From contig OV277871.1 in assembly GCA_922989275.2 (NCBI GenBank), positions 61,587,848-61,651,847 on the forward strand: a DNA stretch of 64,000 bases, written 5' to 3'. How positions within the stretch are numbered: the stretch's first letter is position 1; each line of letters begins with the position of its first letter. Of the stretch, positions 44,280 through 56,462 are shown in pieces. The notes beneath the pieces were generated by a model. That model was not told the DNA's origin, did not search any database, and was given only the letters and a program-made list of their open reading frames with translations. The position numbers and the translations under genes were made by a program. Origin of the DNA: Gari tellinella (Eukaryota; Mollusca; Bivalvia; Cardiida; Psammobiidae).

Positions 44280-44921
44280 TAGCTCACCTGAGCTAGCTAG
44301 CTCAGGGTTAGCTTTTGCAATCCTTGAATGTCTGAGTCCGTTGTGCATTGTTAGTTGTTCATCAACAATTTCAGTGTTTACACTCTAATGGCCAAAATAT
44401 TTATCCAATATTTCTCAAACTTGCTCACATTGTATATTACCATAAGAGTTCAGATGAGTTCAATTATGGTTGGAATGGGACCAATAGGTAAGGAGTTATC
44501 TACCTTTGAATTGCTGAAAATTCCTTATTATGCTCCCCTTTAGGGGGGGGCGCATATAATCGCCGCTTTGTCCGTTGTCTGTGTATCCGTCCGTCTGTCC
44601 CTCCGTCCGTCCGTTTGTCACGCTTTTTTGTCCGGAGCATATCTCCTTAACGGTACACCATACCTTGAAGAAGCTTGCTACAGTGATAGAGAATGACAGA
44701 AGGAGGTGCAGTACACAAGAACCCTAACTCTCTCATCTCCCAATTTTGAATTATCTCCCTTTTTCTCATTAAAAAAATCAATTTTGTCCGGAGCATATCT
44801 CTGGACTGTTACACCATAAGTTGATGAAACTTGTTACAGTGATAAAGGATGACTCAAGGAAGTGCAGTACACAAGAACGGTAACTCTGTCATCTCGCAAT
44901 ATTGAATTATCTCTCTTTTTT
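44280..44921 (+). repeat. Two HINE heads: decayed AGCTCACC (44281) and truncated TATGCTCCCC (44527)
   Basis: 44281 has AGCTCACCTGAGCTAGC / GCTCAGGGTTAGC. 44527 has TATGCTCCCC / GGGGGGGCGCATA, GTCCGTCC, then TTTTGTCCGGAGCATATCTC units, and is broken at 44922 by the next element. I found no matching 3' end for either. Confidence 0.6.
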
Positions 44922-45549
44922 AGCTCACCTGAGTCGAAGGCTCAAAGTGAGCTGTTGTGACCGCTGTCCGTCCGTCTGTTCAAATTTACTTCAAGCGACA
45001 TCTCCTCTGAAACCGAGATTTGGAGTGAGATGTTAATTTGCTCAGGGTGTTTAGTTCCTTGGATGCTTCTCTACAGAAATCGTTCAAATGAAACATAAAA
45101 GTGGACAACTTAATGAAATTTATTTAAAAAAAAGCAAAAAACTTTAAAACATCTTCTTGTCAAAAACCATTAGGCCCACAGATTTGATATTTTGTCTATA
45201 GAATCTCCTGGTCAAACTTTCTCAAAATTGTTCAAATCAAAGCTGTAGTTCAACTTAGGGATTCACCATGGGAATTTTTTCATTGTCGCTATATTCAGGT
45301 ATTACTGTTATCACATATATATGACAGGTTCAACTGTGTTTTTGTGATCCACCCTTATACTAAATCACCGATATTTGTGAACAATTTGGATCCAGATCAG
45401 ATGCCACATTATGCTGCATCTAATCTAGATCCAAACTATTTGCCACTTATCTATCTAGTTTCTTTAATTTAGAAAATGTAAAGTATGATTTTATTTACAT
45501 AATTGACATTCAATATATGTATAGCAGACAGCAATTCAGCATTATATAC

Positions 45550-48208
45550 TCAACAAAAAAAGTTAAGGAATTTCCAGAAAATCATCGCAAAAAAGTACAC
45601 CGAAACTAACCATTATCATTTTTAGCTCACCTGAGCCAAAGGCTCAAGGTGAGCTATTGGGATGGCCCTGTGTCCGTCGTCCGTCGTCGTCAGTCGTCCG
45701 TCGTCCGTCGTCGTTAACAATTGCTTCAAATGACATCTCCTCCTATACCGCTGAACAGATTTCAACCAAACTTTACAGGAATGTTCCTTGGGTCAAGCTC
45801 TTTCAAATTTGTTCAAAGAATTAAAAACAATGTAGAACTCTGGTTGCCATGGCAACCAAAGTGCTAAAATAAGGAAATCTTAAAAAATCTTCTTGTCTGA
45901 AACTACAAGGGCCAGAGCTTAGATATTTGGCACATAGCATCACCTACAGGTCCTCTATCAAGTTTGTTCAAATTATGCCCCTGGGGTCAAAATTGGCCCC
46001 GCCCCTGGGGGTCATAGTTTTACATAGAGTTATATAGTGAAATTTTCAAACGTCTTTTCCTCTGAAACTAATATGGCCAGAGCTTTGATATTTGGCATGG
46101 TGACACTTCTAAATGTCTTATACCAATATTGTTCAAATGGTTCTGGTCGGTTGCATATCTAGGTCACAGGAGCTAAAAATAGATTTTTCAATGGAAACTT
46201 AAAAAATCTTCTTGTCTGAAAATACAAGTGCCAGAGCTTAGCTATTTGGCACATAGCATCGCCTACAGGTCCTCTATCAAGTTTGTTCAAATTATGCCCC
46301 TGGGATCAAAATTGGCCCCGCCCCGGGGGTAACAGTTTTACATAGAGTTATATAGTATAAATCTCTGATATTTGCAAACAGTTTTGATACAGATCAGATG
46401 CCACATTATGCTGCATTTAATCTGGATCCAAACTATTTGCCACTTATTTACATAGTTTCTTTAATTTAGAAAATGTAAAGTATGATTTTTTTTACATAAT
46501 TCACATTCAATGTTTGTATAGCAGACAGCAATTCAGCATTATAAGAGTTAAGACCCCTGCTGCAGACCTGACAGAACTGTATTACATAACTGAACTCCGG
46601 TCAACTGAGTTACACTGTATTAGCAACATATGGTGTTGTCTGCTACATTTTTATGCATCTGCACAACTTAGTTGGGGGCATATTGTTTTTGTCTGTCTGC
46701 TTTTTTGTCTGATTGTCAATTTGTTTGTCTGTCAGTCCACAACTTTAATCTTAGCCATACCTTTGGAACTATATAAGTTAGAAACTTTATAACTTGGGTC
46801 ATGTCCTACAAAGGTCAATGTCATTTTTGAGTTATTTCCCATTGTCATATTTTCTTGTCCTGGAGATATTACTCCAGTTCTACTGATGTTAACCCATTAC
46901 CCCATACATAATCATGCCTTTTTACGCCTTTAATTTATTCCTCCTCTAAAGAAAATAATTCCATAGTCATACAGTCATAAAATGTAAGAGATAAGACATA
47001 GTTTCTATATCTTAGTAGATGATAACTTAAAGCAGGTTGAAAGTAAAGCAGAATGTGCAATAAATAATCATATGGAAATACATGTAGCTTAATGATAAGA
47101 GGAAGTGTCATGGATAAGGGCCATCATAACCCTGCCAACAATATTTTTTTTAAGTTATTCCAATTTGTCATGGTGTTTTTGTCTGGAAGATAATTCCATT
47201 TACAGCTGTATTAAAATGTTGTCTTGCCTAGTAAGCTAAGGCACAATGACCTCAGGTGAGCGAATTAAGGGCCATGGCCCTCTTGTTTTTATTTATTTGA
47301 TTAGATCCATTTCTTCGCTTGAAAATAATATTTCCTTTAGTTTGATATCACTTATATCCTCGCTGTAGCACTGCTTCAAGTAACCTAAGGGTCAAGGTCG
47401 TTTTTCACAAAATAAGTGTTTTCACTAGTGTCATTTAAAACACATGAATAAGCTTTGAAGATCAGTGAAAAGTACATAAAATTTAGTTCAAAGGTCCAAG
47501 TTGCTCACTGGACATGTCTCCCACTTAATATAGATAGGCTATTCTAAAACAGAGGGTCCGCAGAGTACTGACAAAAAGAACCCTCAAGGCTCATGCGATG
47601 GCTCTGCAGGAGAAACGGAGGCTGATCCATCAGCATAATTTCGCCATAACTTATTCAAGTGTTCATTTACAACCTTCATTTTTGAAATTTTGATATGCAT
47701 GTTCATCGTGATATGTCCTATCCAGGCATATCAAAACGTTGAACCAAATAATATTGACCTTGACCTTACACATATTCTTACTGTAAATTTTCACTGATCT
47801 TCAAAACAACAGACGAGCGATGACATTTGCATGCCTGCTCTTGTTTGAATATTCTCATCTTCCATGTATGACAATTGATGAAATTGGGAGAATAGAATAC
47901 GTTATTCTCATTATACATTTAAAAGAACTGAATTTCACTTTATAAAAACTCACGACTCATTCATGTGTTTGGCATAACAAGAGGGATTACTCTGTAAACA
48001 CTAATTTTGTGAAAAATGACTTTGACCCTTAGGTTACATGAAACAGTGCTACAGCAAGGGTATAAGTGATATCAAACTAAAGCAAACATTTTTTTCAAGA
48101 AATGAAATTCATCTAATCAAGTAAATAAAAAAAATGATAATGGCTAGTTTCGGTGTACTTTTATGCGATGATTTTCTGAAAATTCCTTAACTTTTTTTGT
48201 TGAGTATA
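45550..48208. mobile_element. Tc1/mariner-type foldback MITE, host of a HINE
   Basis: The ends TACTCAACAAAAAAAGTTAA (left) and the inverse at 48189-48208 are the tips of long inverted arms. Beyond about 73 bp they continue into 47287-47430 and 47990-48135. TA flanks both sides, and the empty site CATTATAAGAG is present at 46538-46548. Without the HINE the MITE is about 995 bp. It has no transposase. Confidence 0.85.
45624..47286 (+). mobile_element. Helentron-like element, AGCTCACCTGAGCC family, inside the MITE left arm
   Basis: Hairpin AGCTCACCTGAGCC / GGCTCAAGGTGAGCT, GTCCGTCGTCC tract, a 310-bp-unit body to about 46350, then the long-form centre with a GGATCC hairpin (46383-46430). It ends CTCAGGTGAGCGAATTAAG, GGGCCATGGCCC, TCTTGTT. 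The intact T-tract at 48115-48145 in the MITE's right arm shows the site before insertion. Confidence 0.82.
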
Positions 48209-48366
48209 AGAGTTAAGCCCCCAGCAACTGGCACAGCTGTATTACATAACTGAACTCGGGTTAGCTGAGGTACTCTGTTACAGCAGCATATGGTGTTGTC
48301 TGCTACATTTTTATGCCTCTGCACAACTTAGTTGGGGGCATATTGTTTTTGTCTGTCTGCTTTTTT

Positions 48367-49157
48367 AGCTCACCTGAGCCAAAGGCTCAAGGCGAGCTAT
48401 TGGGATGGCCCTGTGTCCGTCGTGCGTTTGCGTTGTCCGTCGTGCGTTGTCCGTCGTCGTTAATAATTGCTTCAAATGACATCTCCTCCTATACTGCTTG
48501 ACAGATTTCATCCAAACTTTACAGGAATGTTCCTTGGGTCAAACTCTTTCAAATTTGTTCAAAGAATTAAAAACAGTGTAGAACTCTGGTTGCCATGGCA
48601 ACCAAAGTGAAAAAATAAGGAAATCTTAAAAAAATCTTCTCATCTTAAACTACAAGGGCCAGAGCTTAGATATTTGGCACATAGCATCATCTACAGGTCC
48701 TCCATCAAGTTTGTTCAAATTATGCCCCTGGGGTCAAAATTGGCCCCGTCCCTGGGGTCACAGTTATTTAGTGAAATTTTCTCTGAAACTAATATGGCCA
48801 GAGCTTTGATATTTGGCATGGTGACACTTCTAGATGTCCTTTGCCAATATTGTTCAAATGGTTCTGGTCGGTTGCATATCTATAGGTCACAGGAGCTAAA
48901 ATAGATTTTTCCAATGAAAATTTAAAAAAATCTTCTTGTCTGAAACTACAAGGGCCATAGCTTAGATATTTTACACATAGCATCACCTACAGATCCTCTA
49001 TCAAGATTGTTCAAATTATGCCCCTGGGGTAAAATCGGCCCCGCCCCGGGGGTCACAGTTAATATAGAAATGACCCCATCTTGGACATAAATCATTATCT
49101 CCATTTTGTCAGCTATAATTCTCAGGTGAGCGAAATATGCGCCATTGGGCTCTTGTT
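48367..49157 (+). mobile_element. Helentron-like element, AGCTCACCTGAGCC family (short form)
   Basis: Hairpin AGCTCACCTGAGCC / GGCTCAAGGCGAGCT, GTCCGTCGTGCGTTG tract, and two units with TATGCCCCTGGGGTCAAAAT. It ends CTCAGGTGAGCGAAATATG, GCGCCATTGGGC, TCTTGTT. Confidence 0.82.
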
Positions 49158-49327
49158 TGTCTAGTACAAATCTTGCAGACGACAGTTTCGAGACAGACAA
49201 TATCACTGCAGGCTAATATTATATTTCTTTAATCCTAGAACAACCCAATATTACGCAACTGTTCATTGGGAATTTTTTAATTTTTTTTTTTAAAAAAAAA
49301 GATGTGAAGAAGTTTTGCTAGATTTTT

Positions 49328-50453
49328 AGCTCACCTGGCACGTAGTGCCATGGTGAGCTTTTAGGATCGCTGGATGTCCGTCGTCCGTCTGTCCGTCCGT
49401 TCACAATTGTTCGTTAACACTCTAGCAGGTTCAAATCTCATTGGATCTTGATGAAACTTGGTCACAATGTTTGCCTCAATGAAATCTAGGTCAAGTTCGA
49501 ATGTAGGTCATGTCCGGTCAAAAACTAGGTCACTAGGTCAAATTATCGAAAAACCTTGTTAACACTGTAGAGACTACAAATTTCATTGGATCTTCATGAA
49601 ACTTCATCAATATGATTGCCTCAATGAAATCTAGGCCAAGTTCGAATGTGGATCATGTCAGGTCAAAAACTAGGTCACTAGGTCAAATCTTCGAAAAACC
49701 TTGTTAACACTCTAGAGACTACAAATTTCATTGGATCTTCATGAAACTTCATCAATATGATTGCCTCAATGCAATCTAGGCCAAGTTCGAATGTGGGTCA
49801 TGTCAGGTCAAAAACTAGGTCACTAGGTCAAATCTTCGAAAAACCTTGTTAACACTCTAGAGACTACAAATTTCATTGGATCTTCATGAAACTTCATCAA
49901 AATGTTTGCCTTAATGAAATCTAGGTCAAGTTTGAATGTGGGTCATGTCCGGTCAAAAACTAGGTCACTAGGTCAAATTATCGAAAAACCTTGTTAACAC
50001 TCTAGAGGCTACAAATTTCACTGGATCTTCATAAAACTTCATTAATATGATTGCCTTAATGAAATCTAGACCAAGTTCGAATGTGGGTCATGTCCGGTCA
50101 AAAAAAAGGTCACTAGGTCAAATCTTCGAAAAACCTTGTTAACACTCTAGAGGCTACAAATTTCATTGGATCTTCATGAAACTTCATCAAAATGTTTGCC
50201 TCAATGAAATCTAGGTCAAGTTTAAATGTGGCTTATGTCTTGTCAAAAACTAGGTCAAATCATCCAAAAACCTCGTTAACATTCTAGAGACTACAAACTT
50301 CATTGAATCTTCATGAAACTTGAACAAAATGTTCGTCTCATTGAAATCGAGGTCAAGTTAGAATGAGGGTCATGCCCGGTCAAAAACTAGGTCACAGGGT
50401 GTACATGGTACATGGTTACCAGGTGAGCGATTTAGGGCCATAGTGGCCCTTGT
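49328..50453 (+). mobile_element. Helentron-like element, AGCTCACCTGGCAC family (complete)
   Basis: Hairpin AGCTCACCTGGCACG / GTGCCATGGTGAGC, GTCCGTCGTCCGTC, and six units of about 147 bp (ACTAGGTCACTAGGTCAAAT with TCGAAAAACCTTG). It ends GTTACCAGGTGAGCGATTTA, GGGCCATAGTGGCCC, TTGT. Confidence 0.88.
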
Positions 50454-51982
50454 CTAAATATTTATCGATAATTCAAATACATGTAAAGATAATGGACGTT
50501 CACAAGATCTATAAAATAAAATTATCAAGTACATGGTATGGTATAATAACAAACTATTAATCTGGATCAAAACTATTTGTTCCTGCCAGAAATATTGCAA
50601 AAGGTTAAGCCTGTAGTATTGTTCGACAATATTGACCTGACGTTGAACTTTATGCATGAATATATTAAAGAGTGATGACACAGTATAAATCAATAATCGA
50701 CAGCGTGTCGTACACTGTCGGGAATGTTCGATAAATTACGTAAATCGTGTTACATTTTTGATCTTATGTGGAGTAAAACGCCCACTTAATTATTATTAAG
50801 CGATAAAAATACGATTTCCGATTATGCTAGTAAAATCGTATCTACTAAAAAGCATCCTGTTCGGTTTAGATTTGGTTTGAAATCACGACAGATCCTCGAT
50901 ACCCTCACCTGCGATTAACGCCGGTTCACTATATATACCTAATTGGATCGCACCTGCCATAGGCGAGTCGTTAGAGCGAATGATTTGTAATGGCGAGGTT
51001 CCGGGTTCGAATCCCGTATGAGGTAAATATTTTTTTATTTGTATTTTCATATTTTATAAGTAATAAATTTTATTTTAAACATAAAATGCACGGATGACAC
51101 GTTCTTCTCATTTTCACGTGCCATTCTATGCCACATCATACGTTTTCTCACACACAGTCTAACCAGCAACATATCAAATAGGAAGTCTAACTATATTTTA
51201 TCATCTAAGGTTAAAGAAATAATCTTTAAAGTTTCTGAGACGTTTGCAAAAATAAAGAAAAATAAAAAAAGAAAGAAAGCGAGAAAAAAGAAAATTTTAG
51301 AAAAAAGAAATAAAAACAGAAGCGCTATATATGGGGGAAAATAGAAAAAAAGGATGATGATTTGTCTTTGTTTACCGGTTTCGGTACCATGTGCGTTCTC
51401 GTATAAATTTAACGAAGTGTCCCGAAGATATATTTAGACATGAAACGAAGTGTGAAATTATGCTAATAGAGGTCACCAACGTCAGGTCAATATTGTCGAA
51501 CAATACAGGTCTGCCATATCACACGTCCCAAAGGAATGTGACATTACATAACCTTAACCGAACAGAGGAGCCGCACTTAGCATGGCTAGAAGGATTATAC
51601 AATCACAGCATGATATACTTCTTCAACAAGCTGATAACTTATGCAATGCATATTTTGGTACTGTTCTCCACAGGGTATATAAAGCTTACTTGAACATGCA
51701 TGATATTTTTGATACAGGTCACAAAAAATTAAAATTAATAGATATAAATAAAAAATAAAACAAAGCACCAGGTTTTGTTGATGACTTTGAATCAACCCTT
51801 TCAACGCTGAACACCAGAAATGATAGCTATTGCAAACAGTTTTAATCCAGATCAACTGCAAAAACGCTGGATTCTATGAGTCTATTGCAAAATGAAAGTT
51901 AAGCATGTGACCTATGGTTCTATTGAAACTCAAAACTTTATTACTGTTTAACTTTTACCCCTGTTCAATATTAAAACAGTTT
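50454..51982. other. Low-repeat DNA between two HINEs
   Basis: Mostly AT-rich with no HINE motifs. A plus frame at 51391-51693 (100 codons) has mixed composition but no motif I recognise and no splice or initiation context that would make it a gene. A/G-rich runs lie at 51240-51350. Confidence 0.4.
50948..51021 (+). other. tRNA-like sequence with a perfect B box
   Basis: TAGGCGAGTCGTTAGAGC resembles an A box with a D loop, and GGTTCGAATCC is an exact pol III B box. ACCT near the start can pair with AGGT at the end. The middle (ATTTGTAAT) could present a TGT (Thr) anticodon, but the anticodon stem does not pair, so this is a tRNA pseudogene or a SINE head. An AT-rich tail follows. Confidence 0.45.
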
Positions 51983-52775
51983 TAGCTCACCTGGCACGTA
52001 GTGCCATGGTGAGCTCTTTTGATTGTCCTCTGTCCGTCGTCGTTCGTCCGTCCGTCCGTCCGTCCGTCGTTCGTCCGTCCGTTCGTCGTCAACAATTTCT
52101 TTAAACGACATCTCCTCCGAAACTACTGAATGGATTTTTACCAAACTTGGCCTGAATGATCCTTATATGCTCGTCTTTCAAAGTTGTTCAAACATTTCCG
52201 GTCCGTTGCATATCTAGGTCACAGGAGCTAAAAATAGATTTTTTCAATGAAAACTTAACAAATCTTCTTGTCTGAAACCACAGTACCCTGAGCTTAGATA
52301 TTTGGCACAAAGCATCATCTACAGGTCCTCTATCAAGATTGTTCAAATTATGTCCCTGGGGTAAAAAATGACCCTGCCCCGGGGGTCGTAATTTTACATA
52401 GAGTTATATAGTGAAATCTTCAAACATCTTCTTCTCTGAAACTAATATGGCTAAGGCTTTGATATTTGGCATGGTGACACTTCTAGAAGCCCTTAACCAA
52501 TATTGTTAATATGGTTCCGGTCCTTTGCATATCTAGAGTCGATACGGCTAATGTCGTACATGCAGCTTATTCCGTACTCTTAAATATAACTGCTAATGGC
52601 ATACTGATGATTTCCGTGTTTACAGTACTTTTAACATACATGTCCATTTTAATTCCTGGCTACAAATCTCATTGAATCTTAATGACATATTTGCCTTATT
52701 AAAGTCTCAGTCAGATCGAACCTATTAATAGAAACATGTAGATTTCGTGTCACAGCGATGCATTTCATTTGACAG

Positions 52776-52882
52776 CAATTTGACGCGCCACTTTTAAAAA
52801 CATCGTCTGCCCCGGATTTTGCAGAGATACCGCTACTTGTACCGGAGCACAAGAAAACAAGAAACTTCCTTAATTCCATCAG
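52776..52882 (+). other. Possible 5' exon of the gene inside the TIR element
   Basis: An open segment (PLLKTSSAPDFAEIPLLVPE, then HKKTRNFLNSIR) lies between a weak acceptor (GACAG) and a donor-like CAG/GTAATC. Joining it to 53245 in this frame gives a stop, so if used it would be untranslated or spliced elsewhere. Weakly supported. Confidence 0.2.
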
Positions 52883-53250
52883 GTAATCAAGTGGTATTTG
52901 CTGTTGTGTGATAATTTATATAATCAAAATTTGAAAACAATATTTATGTTATCAATCAAAAACCGTTCATGAATAAAATTAATAGAAAATAAAAGTGTAC
53001 GGAATTACCCGAACCATTTTTTTTCAAAATTTTGAAAGCGTGTTATTCCGTACACATTATATACGTCACTGACAGAATCAGAAAATGATTGACCTGTCAG
53101 CTTAAATTGTTTAATTAGATATAGACTTAGATTTATGTATCTACTAGAAACTTATTTCAACTGCTTATCAGAGTCGATATTATGTTGCAAAATCACAAAT
53201 TATGGAAACCTAAAACGATTATTAATTTTTAGTATTTATTTCAGGTAACA

Positions 53251-53568
53251 ATGAATGGCATAATCAACATTGTGAGAGATAGAGAAATTGGGAATAGATA
53301 TAGAGTTACTGGGTACGGGCTAATTAAAGAAAACCTAAAAGGACTTGTGGATCACGAGTGGATATTTCAACACAGTCTTATAGATGACGTGTACTTGACA
53401 CTTTTACAACGATGCCAGGAACAATCAAATGTCCAAGTCATCTTTATATTGATATCAAGAATGCAGGATGTCAAAAGTATTGTCTTCTTGGCCAACAAAT
53501 ATGGGCGTATGACGGACGACACAGAACTGTTGGAAATGTGTGAAGAAATAAAAATGTCTTCTTACTGA
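53251..53568 (+). CDS. 105-residue protein of unknown function inside a TIR transposon
   Basis: The start ATG comes six bases after a good splice acceptor (TTTATTTCAG at 53235-53244), which fits a gene with a 5' untranslated exon. The protein starts MNGIINIVRDREIGNRYRVT and ends DDTELLEMCEEIKMSSY. It is mixed alpha/beta in character, with hydrophobic stretches (VQVIFILISRM, VKSIVFLANKYG) and charged helices, balanced codon use and no repeats. I recognise no domain or catalytic motif. The next piece downstream is a broken psq-type HTH, so this may be a first ORF or accessory protein of the element, or a captured host exon. It is the only long intact frame in a 2.8 kb element whose transposase is wrecked. 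Confidence 0.5.
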   Translation: MNGIINIVRDREIGNRYRVTGYGLIKENLKGLVDHEWIFQHSLIDDVYLTLLQRCQEQSNVQVIFILISRMQDVKSIVFLANKYGRMTDDTELLEMCEEIKMSSY

Positions 53569-53652
53569 AATCTCTTTAAATATAATCTCAAATCTTTGAA
53601 ATTAAATTTTGATGTCATTTTCTGTTTATTTTGTTCTTTCATAGTCATGCAT

Positions 53653-53760
53653 CGAAAATACACACAAGAAATCTGCTAGATGCTATCAATGCAGTAAGAC
53701 ATGCAGGGCCTATCATACAGAAAGGCTGCAAAAAAGTATGAGGTGCCTATCATGACAAAC
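53653..53760 (+). pseudogene. Broken psq/pogo-type helix-turn-helix remnant
   Basis: Three short frame pieces in order, RKYTQE, LLDAINAVRHA and GLSYRKAAKKYEVP, match the HTH_psq pattern (charged start, A-V helix, S-x-R-x-A-A-x-x-Y-x-V-P) that binds the ends of pogo-like transposons. Two one-base shifts separate the pieces and a stop follows soon after the last. No DDE catalytic region is visible downstream to 55308. Confidence 0.55.
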
Positions 53761-55291
53761 AGTTAAGATCTAGATGAGACATCGAGTAACCCGACATCTC
53801 AAATTCACCCAAACTGTTTGATACACTTATTGTTAACTTTTATAAACCACAGTCAAAGCTTAATGCAAGACATAAGTAATGCAGAAAGTGCCTATACACG
53901 TATAGGTTTCTGCATTATATTTTTCCTGCAGTTAGCGGTTACATGTCTTTAAAGATCAACATAATACTTAATTTAGTGATCACCTGATACAGGTGTATGT
54001 AGAGTTTATATATCTAACGTAACTAATCACTTCTTGACATTGATACAGACAGAAGCGCCAAATTATACAGAAACTTGTATCTAGAGCCGGGTGGCAGTAA
54101 CACATAAAGCCCCCTTTCTGAAATAGTTTCATCCTGTTATAAGCAATCATAAATCTTGTTTCTACTGATGTATTTTCAAATTCTAACAGGCTCTATATTT
54201 GAACACAATTGCATAAGATAATCTAAGACGCCCTCAATACTACGCGACACGTCTTAGAGATACTCAAATATAAAGACTTTGAATCGTAGCAACGATTATA
54301 AGTAGGTTATGCACGTGAAGAGTAATACTGTTCTGTGCAAACATTATATACCCAGCTCATAGCGCACTTAAAGAAAGGAGTCCTCTGATCAGGGTCTGCA
54401 CTGTGTGTCGCTTTGCAACAAATTGTAAATACACACTGTGGAAACAGCGAGGCCCCTGATTAGAACGGTTCCATAAGAATAGAGCTCTCTGATCAGGGTA
54501 TGCACCGTTTATCGTTTTGCAGAAAATTGCTAATGCAAAACAGCAACTCTAAATAGTACATGGACAATATTTGATTAGAAATTCAGAGAGACATTCAGAG
54601 ACAATGCTACCCTATGTTTGTGTCTAGTCAACGGAATTTGAAAGTAAAGTATCAATCAGAAGATATTCAAAATGGGTAAACTTTCTTTATGTTTTAAACT
54701 GCCAACTGCCTTTATCGTACTCTTACTTTCTGTAGTCGTGATAACGAGTGTTTACTGTGGGATATTTTGATTCTGCAAGATAAGATTTAAAAAGTACTCA
54801 GCTGTATCAGATACTTTGTGGAACTATTTATTTTCCCATACTTTTTCTAAAAGATCTTATGGTTTCATAAGCAGTACTGCAGTTTCAAACACATTTGTGT
54901 AGATCTACGAACTTATAGATCTAGGTACATGTATATGTATTTTCTCTTTTTATTGCATAATCCATCATTCGCTTCTCATCATGTATTCTAGTTATATACA
55001 ATGGGTATATAAGGCAATGAAAAACTCGTAAAAATATAAACAAATTCACCTGAAAGTGATAGACATTGAATACATATTAAGTGTACGTAATTACACGCTG
55101 CCTGTACGAAATAACCATACCTCAGCAGCTGTCGAAGATTTACACATAACCTCTGATATCCAATGAAAATCGTTTATTTTGACATATGCCAAATATGAAA
55201 CAAACACGCGTGATCACATAGAAGTGACCCATATTTGTGTCACGCGTCGCTCACACCAAGTTAAAAAAGACCGCATCCAAAGCTGTACGGA
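53761..55291. other. Non-coding interior of the TIR element
   Basis: No frame is supported. A pair of related blocks (CTCTGATCAGGGTCTGCAC at 54383 and CTCTGATCAGGGTATGCACC at 54488) is repeated about 105 bp apart. GTACGG-type motifs return near the right end. Confidence 0.5.
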
Positions 55292-56045
55292 ATTAGCCGT
55301 ATCGACTCTATGTCACAGGAGCTAAAAATAGATTTTTTCAATGAAAACTTAAAAAATCGTCTTGTCTGATACCACAGTACCTTGAGCTTAGATATTTGGC
55401 ACAAAGCATCGTCTTCACGTCCTCTTTCTAGATTGTTCAAATTATGTCCATTGGGTAAAAAATGACCCCGCCCCGGCGGTTGTAATTTTGCATAGAGTTA
55501 TATAGTGAAATCTTCAGAACTTCTTTATCTCTGAAACTAATAAGGCCAGAGCTTTGATATTTGGCATGGTGACATTTCTAAAAACCCTTAACCAATATTG
55601 TAAATATGGTTCCGGTCCGTTGCATATCTAGGTCACAGGCGCTAAAAATAGATTTTTATACCCCCAACACTGTGTGGTGGGGGCTATATAGGAAATGCCT
55701 TGTCCGTCCGTCCGTCGGTCCGTCGCAATTTTTCGGGACATTTGCCTTTTTCTTGAAAACTATATACAATACCATTTTCAAACTTGGTTTATATTATCAG
55801 TGTTATATGGGGACACTCAGTGACAGGTTTCATAACTCTTGCACAAAATTTGACAGAATTATGCCCCTTTATAACTTTACATTTTGTTCCTTAATATGCA
55901 CATTATTCTTTGGAAATGTCATTCTCTTGAAAACTATTTATGGCATTCTCTTCAAACTTCGTACACATTATAAGTATTTGGCAGACTGTACCAAAAGTTA
56001 TATAACTCTTGCAAAGATATGACATAATTATGCCGCATCTTCATT

Positions 56046-56330
56046 TTTATGCCCCTGCACGACTTAAGTCAGGGGCATATTGTTTTTGGTCTGTTTGTCT
56101 GTATACAACTTTAACCTTGGCCATAACTTTTAAATTATTTAGGATAAAGACTTTATATTTGGTATGTGTACTCACCTCAAAAAGCTCTTGAGCTCAGTAA
56201 AATTTGGGTCATGTCCGACAAAGGTCAAGGTCATTTAGAGGTAAATCTGGTGGAAAGGGAGATAACTCATCCTATATTATGTCAAGTGACTAAGAAGTGA
56301 ATAGGAAGGGAGATAACTCATCCCAACTGG
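56046..56330 (+). repeat. HINE head and body, TATGCCCCTGCACG family (copy 1)
   Basis: Hairpin TATGCCCCTGCACGACTTA / AGTCAGGGGCATA, a short TGTCTG tract, CCTTGGCCATAACTTTTAAA, GGTCATGTCCGACAAAGG and AAGGGAGATAACTCATCC. It stops near a CRE-like array at 56400. Related heads are at 46645 and 48311. Confidence 0.7.
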
Positions 56331-56402
56331 CCATAACACTCTGATCATGTGATCATTTCTAAATTTAGAAATAGTTCCTCAATATGACATATGACAAACC
56401 TT

Positions 56403-56462
56403 GTTATGACAACGACGTCATCATGACGTCATGATGACATCATGATGCTATGGTGATGATGC
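56403..56462 (+). repeat. Short ATGA-type array containing TGACGTCA motifs
   Basis: CGACGTCATCATGACGTCA then TGATGACATCATGATG and GGTGATGATGC. It has two exact or near CRE (TGACGTCA) palindromes. Chance within a microsatellite is likely. Confidence 0.7.

Larger units (their letters stand above)
44922..48366 (+). mobile_element. Long-form Helentron-like element (AGCTCACC), split by a foldback MITE
   Basis: The left part 44922-45549 has hairpin AGCTCACCTGAGTCG / GGCTCAAAGTGAGCT and a GTCCGTCCGTC tract. Its continuation is 48209-48366, which matches 46540-46690 in a parallel copy. A further HINE begins at 48367. Its own 3' end is uncertain. Confidence 0.65.
52536..55308 (+). mobile_element. TA-flanked TIR element with one intact ORF and a psq-type HTH remnant
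   Basis: Inverted ends GAGTCGATACGGCTAAT (52536 and, inverted, 55292-55308), extending imperfectly into CGTACA. TA is duplicated at 52534-52535 and 55309-55310, and the body of the host HINE rejoins across it. It carries an ORF (53251-53568) and a broken helix-turn-helix of the psq/pogo kind (53653-53760). CCGTAC/GTACGG motifs recur at 52575, 52990, 53050 and 55285. TA target and psq-like HTH suggest a pogo-like element, but the GAGTCG ends are not the usual CAGT. Confidence 0.75.

Noticed and set aside
51391..51693. 100-codon plus frame in low-repeat DNA
   Set aside because: No motif, no splice or start context, and composition compatible with chance. Mentioned under the region only.
56403..56462. 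Functional CRE enhancer
   Set aside because: The TGACGTCA motifs arise within an ATGA microsatellite, and no promoter or gene is nearby.
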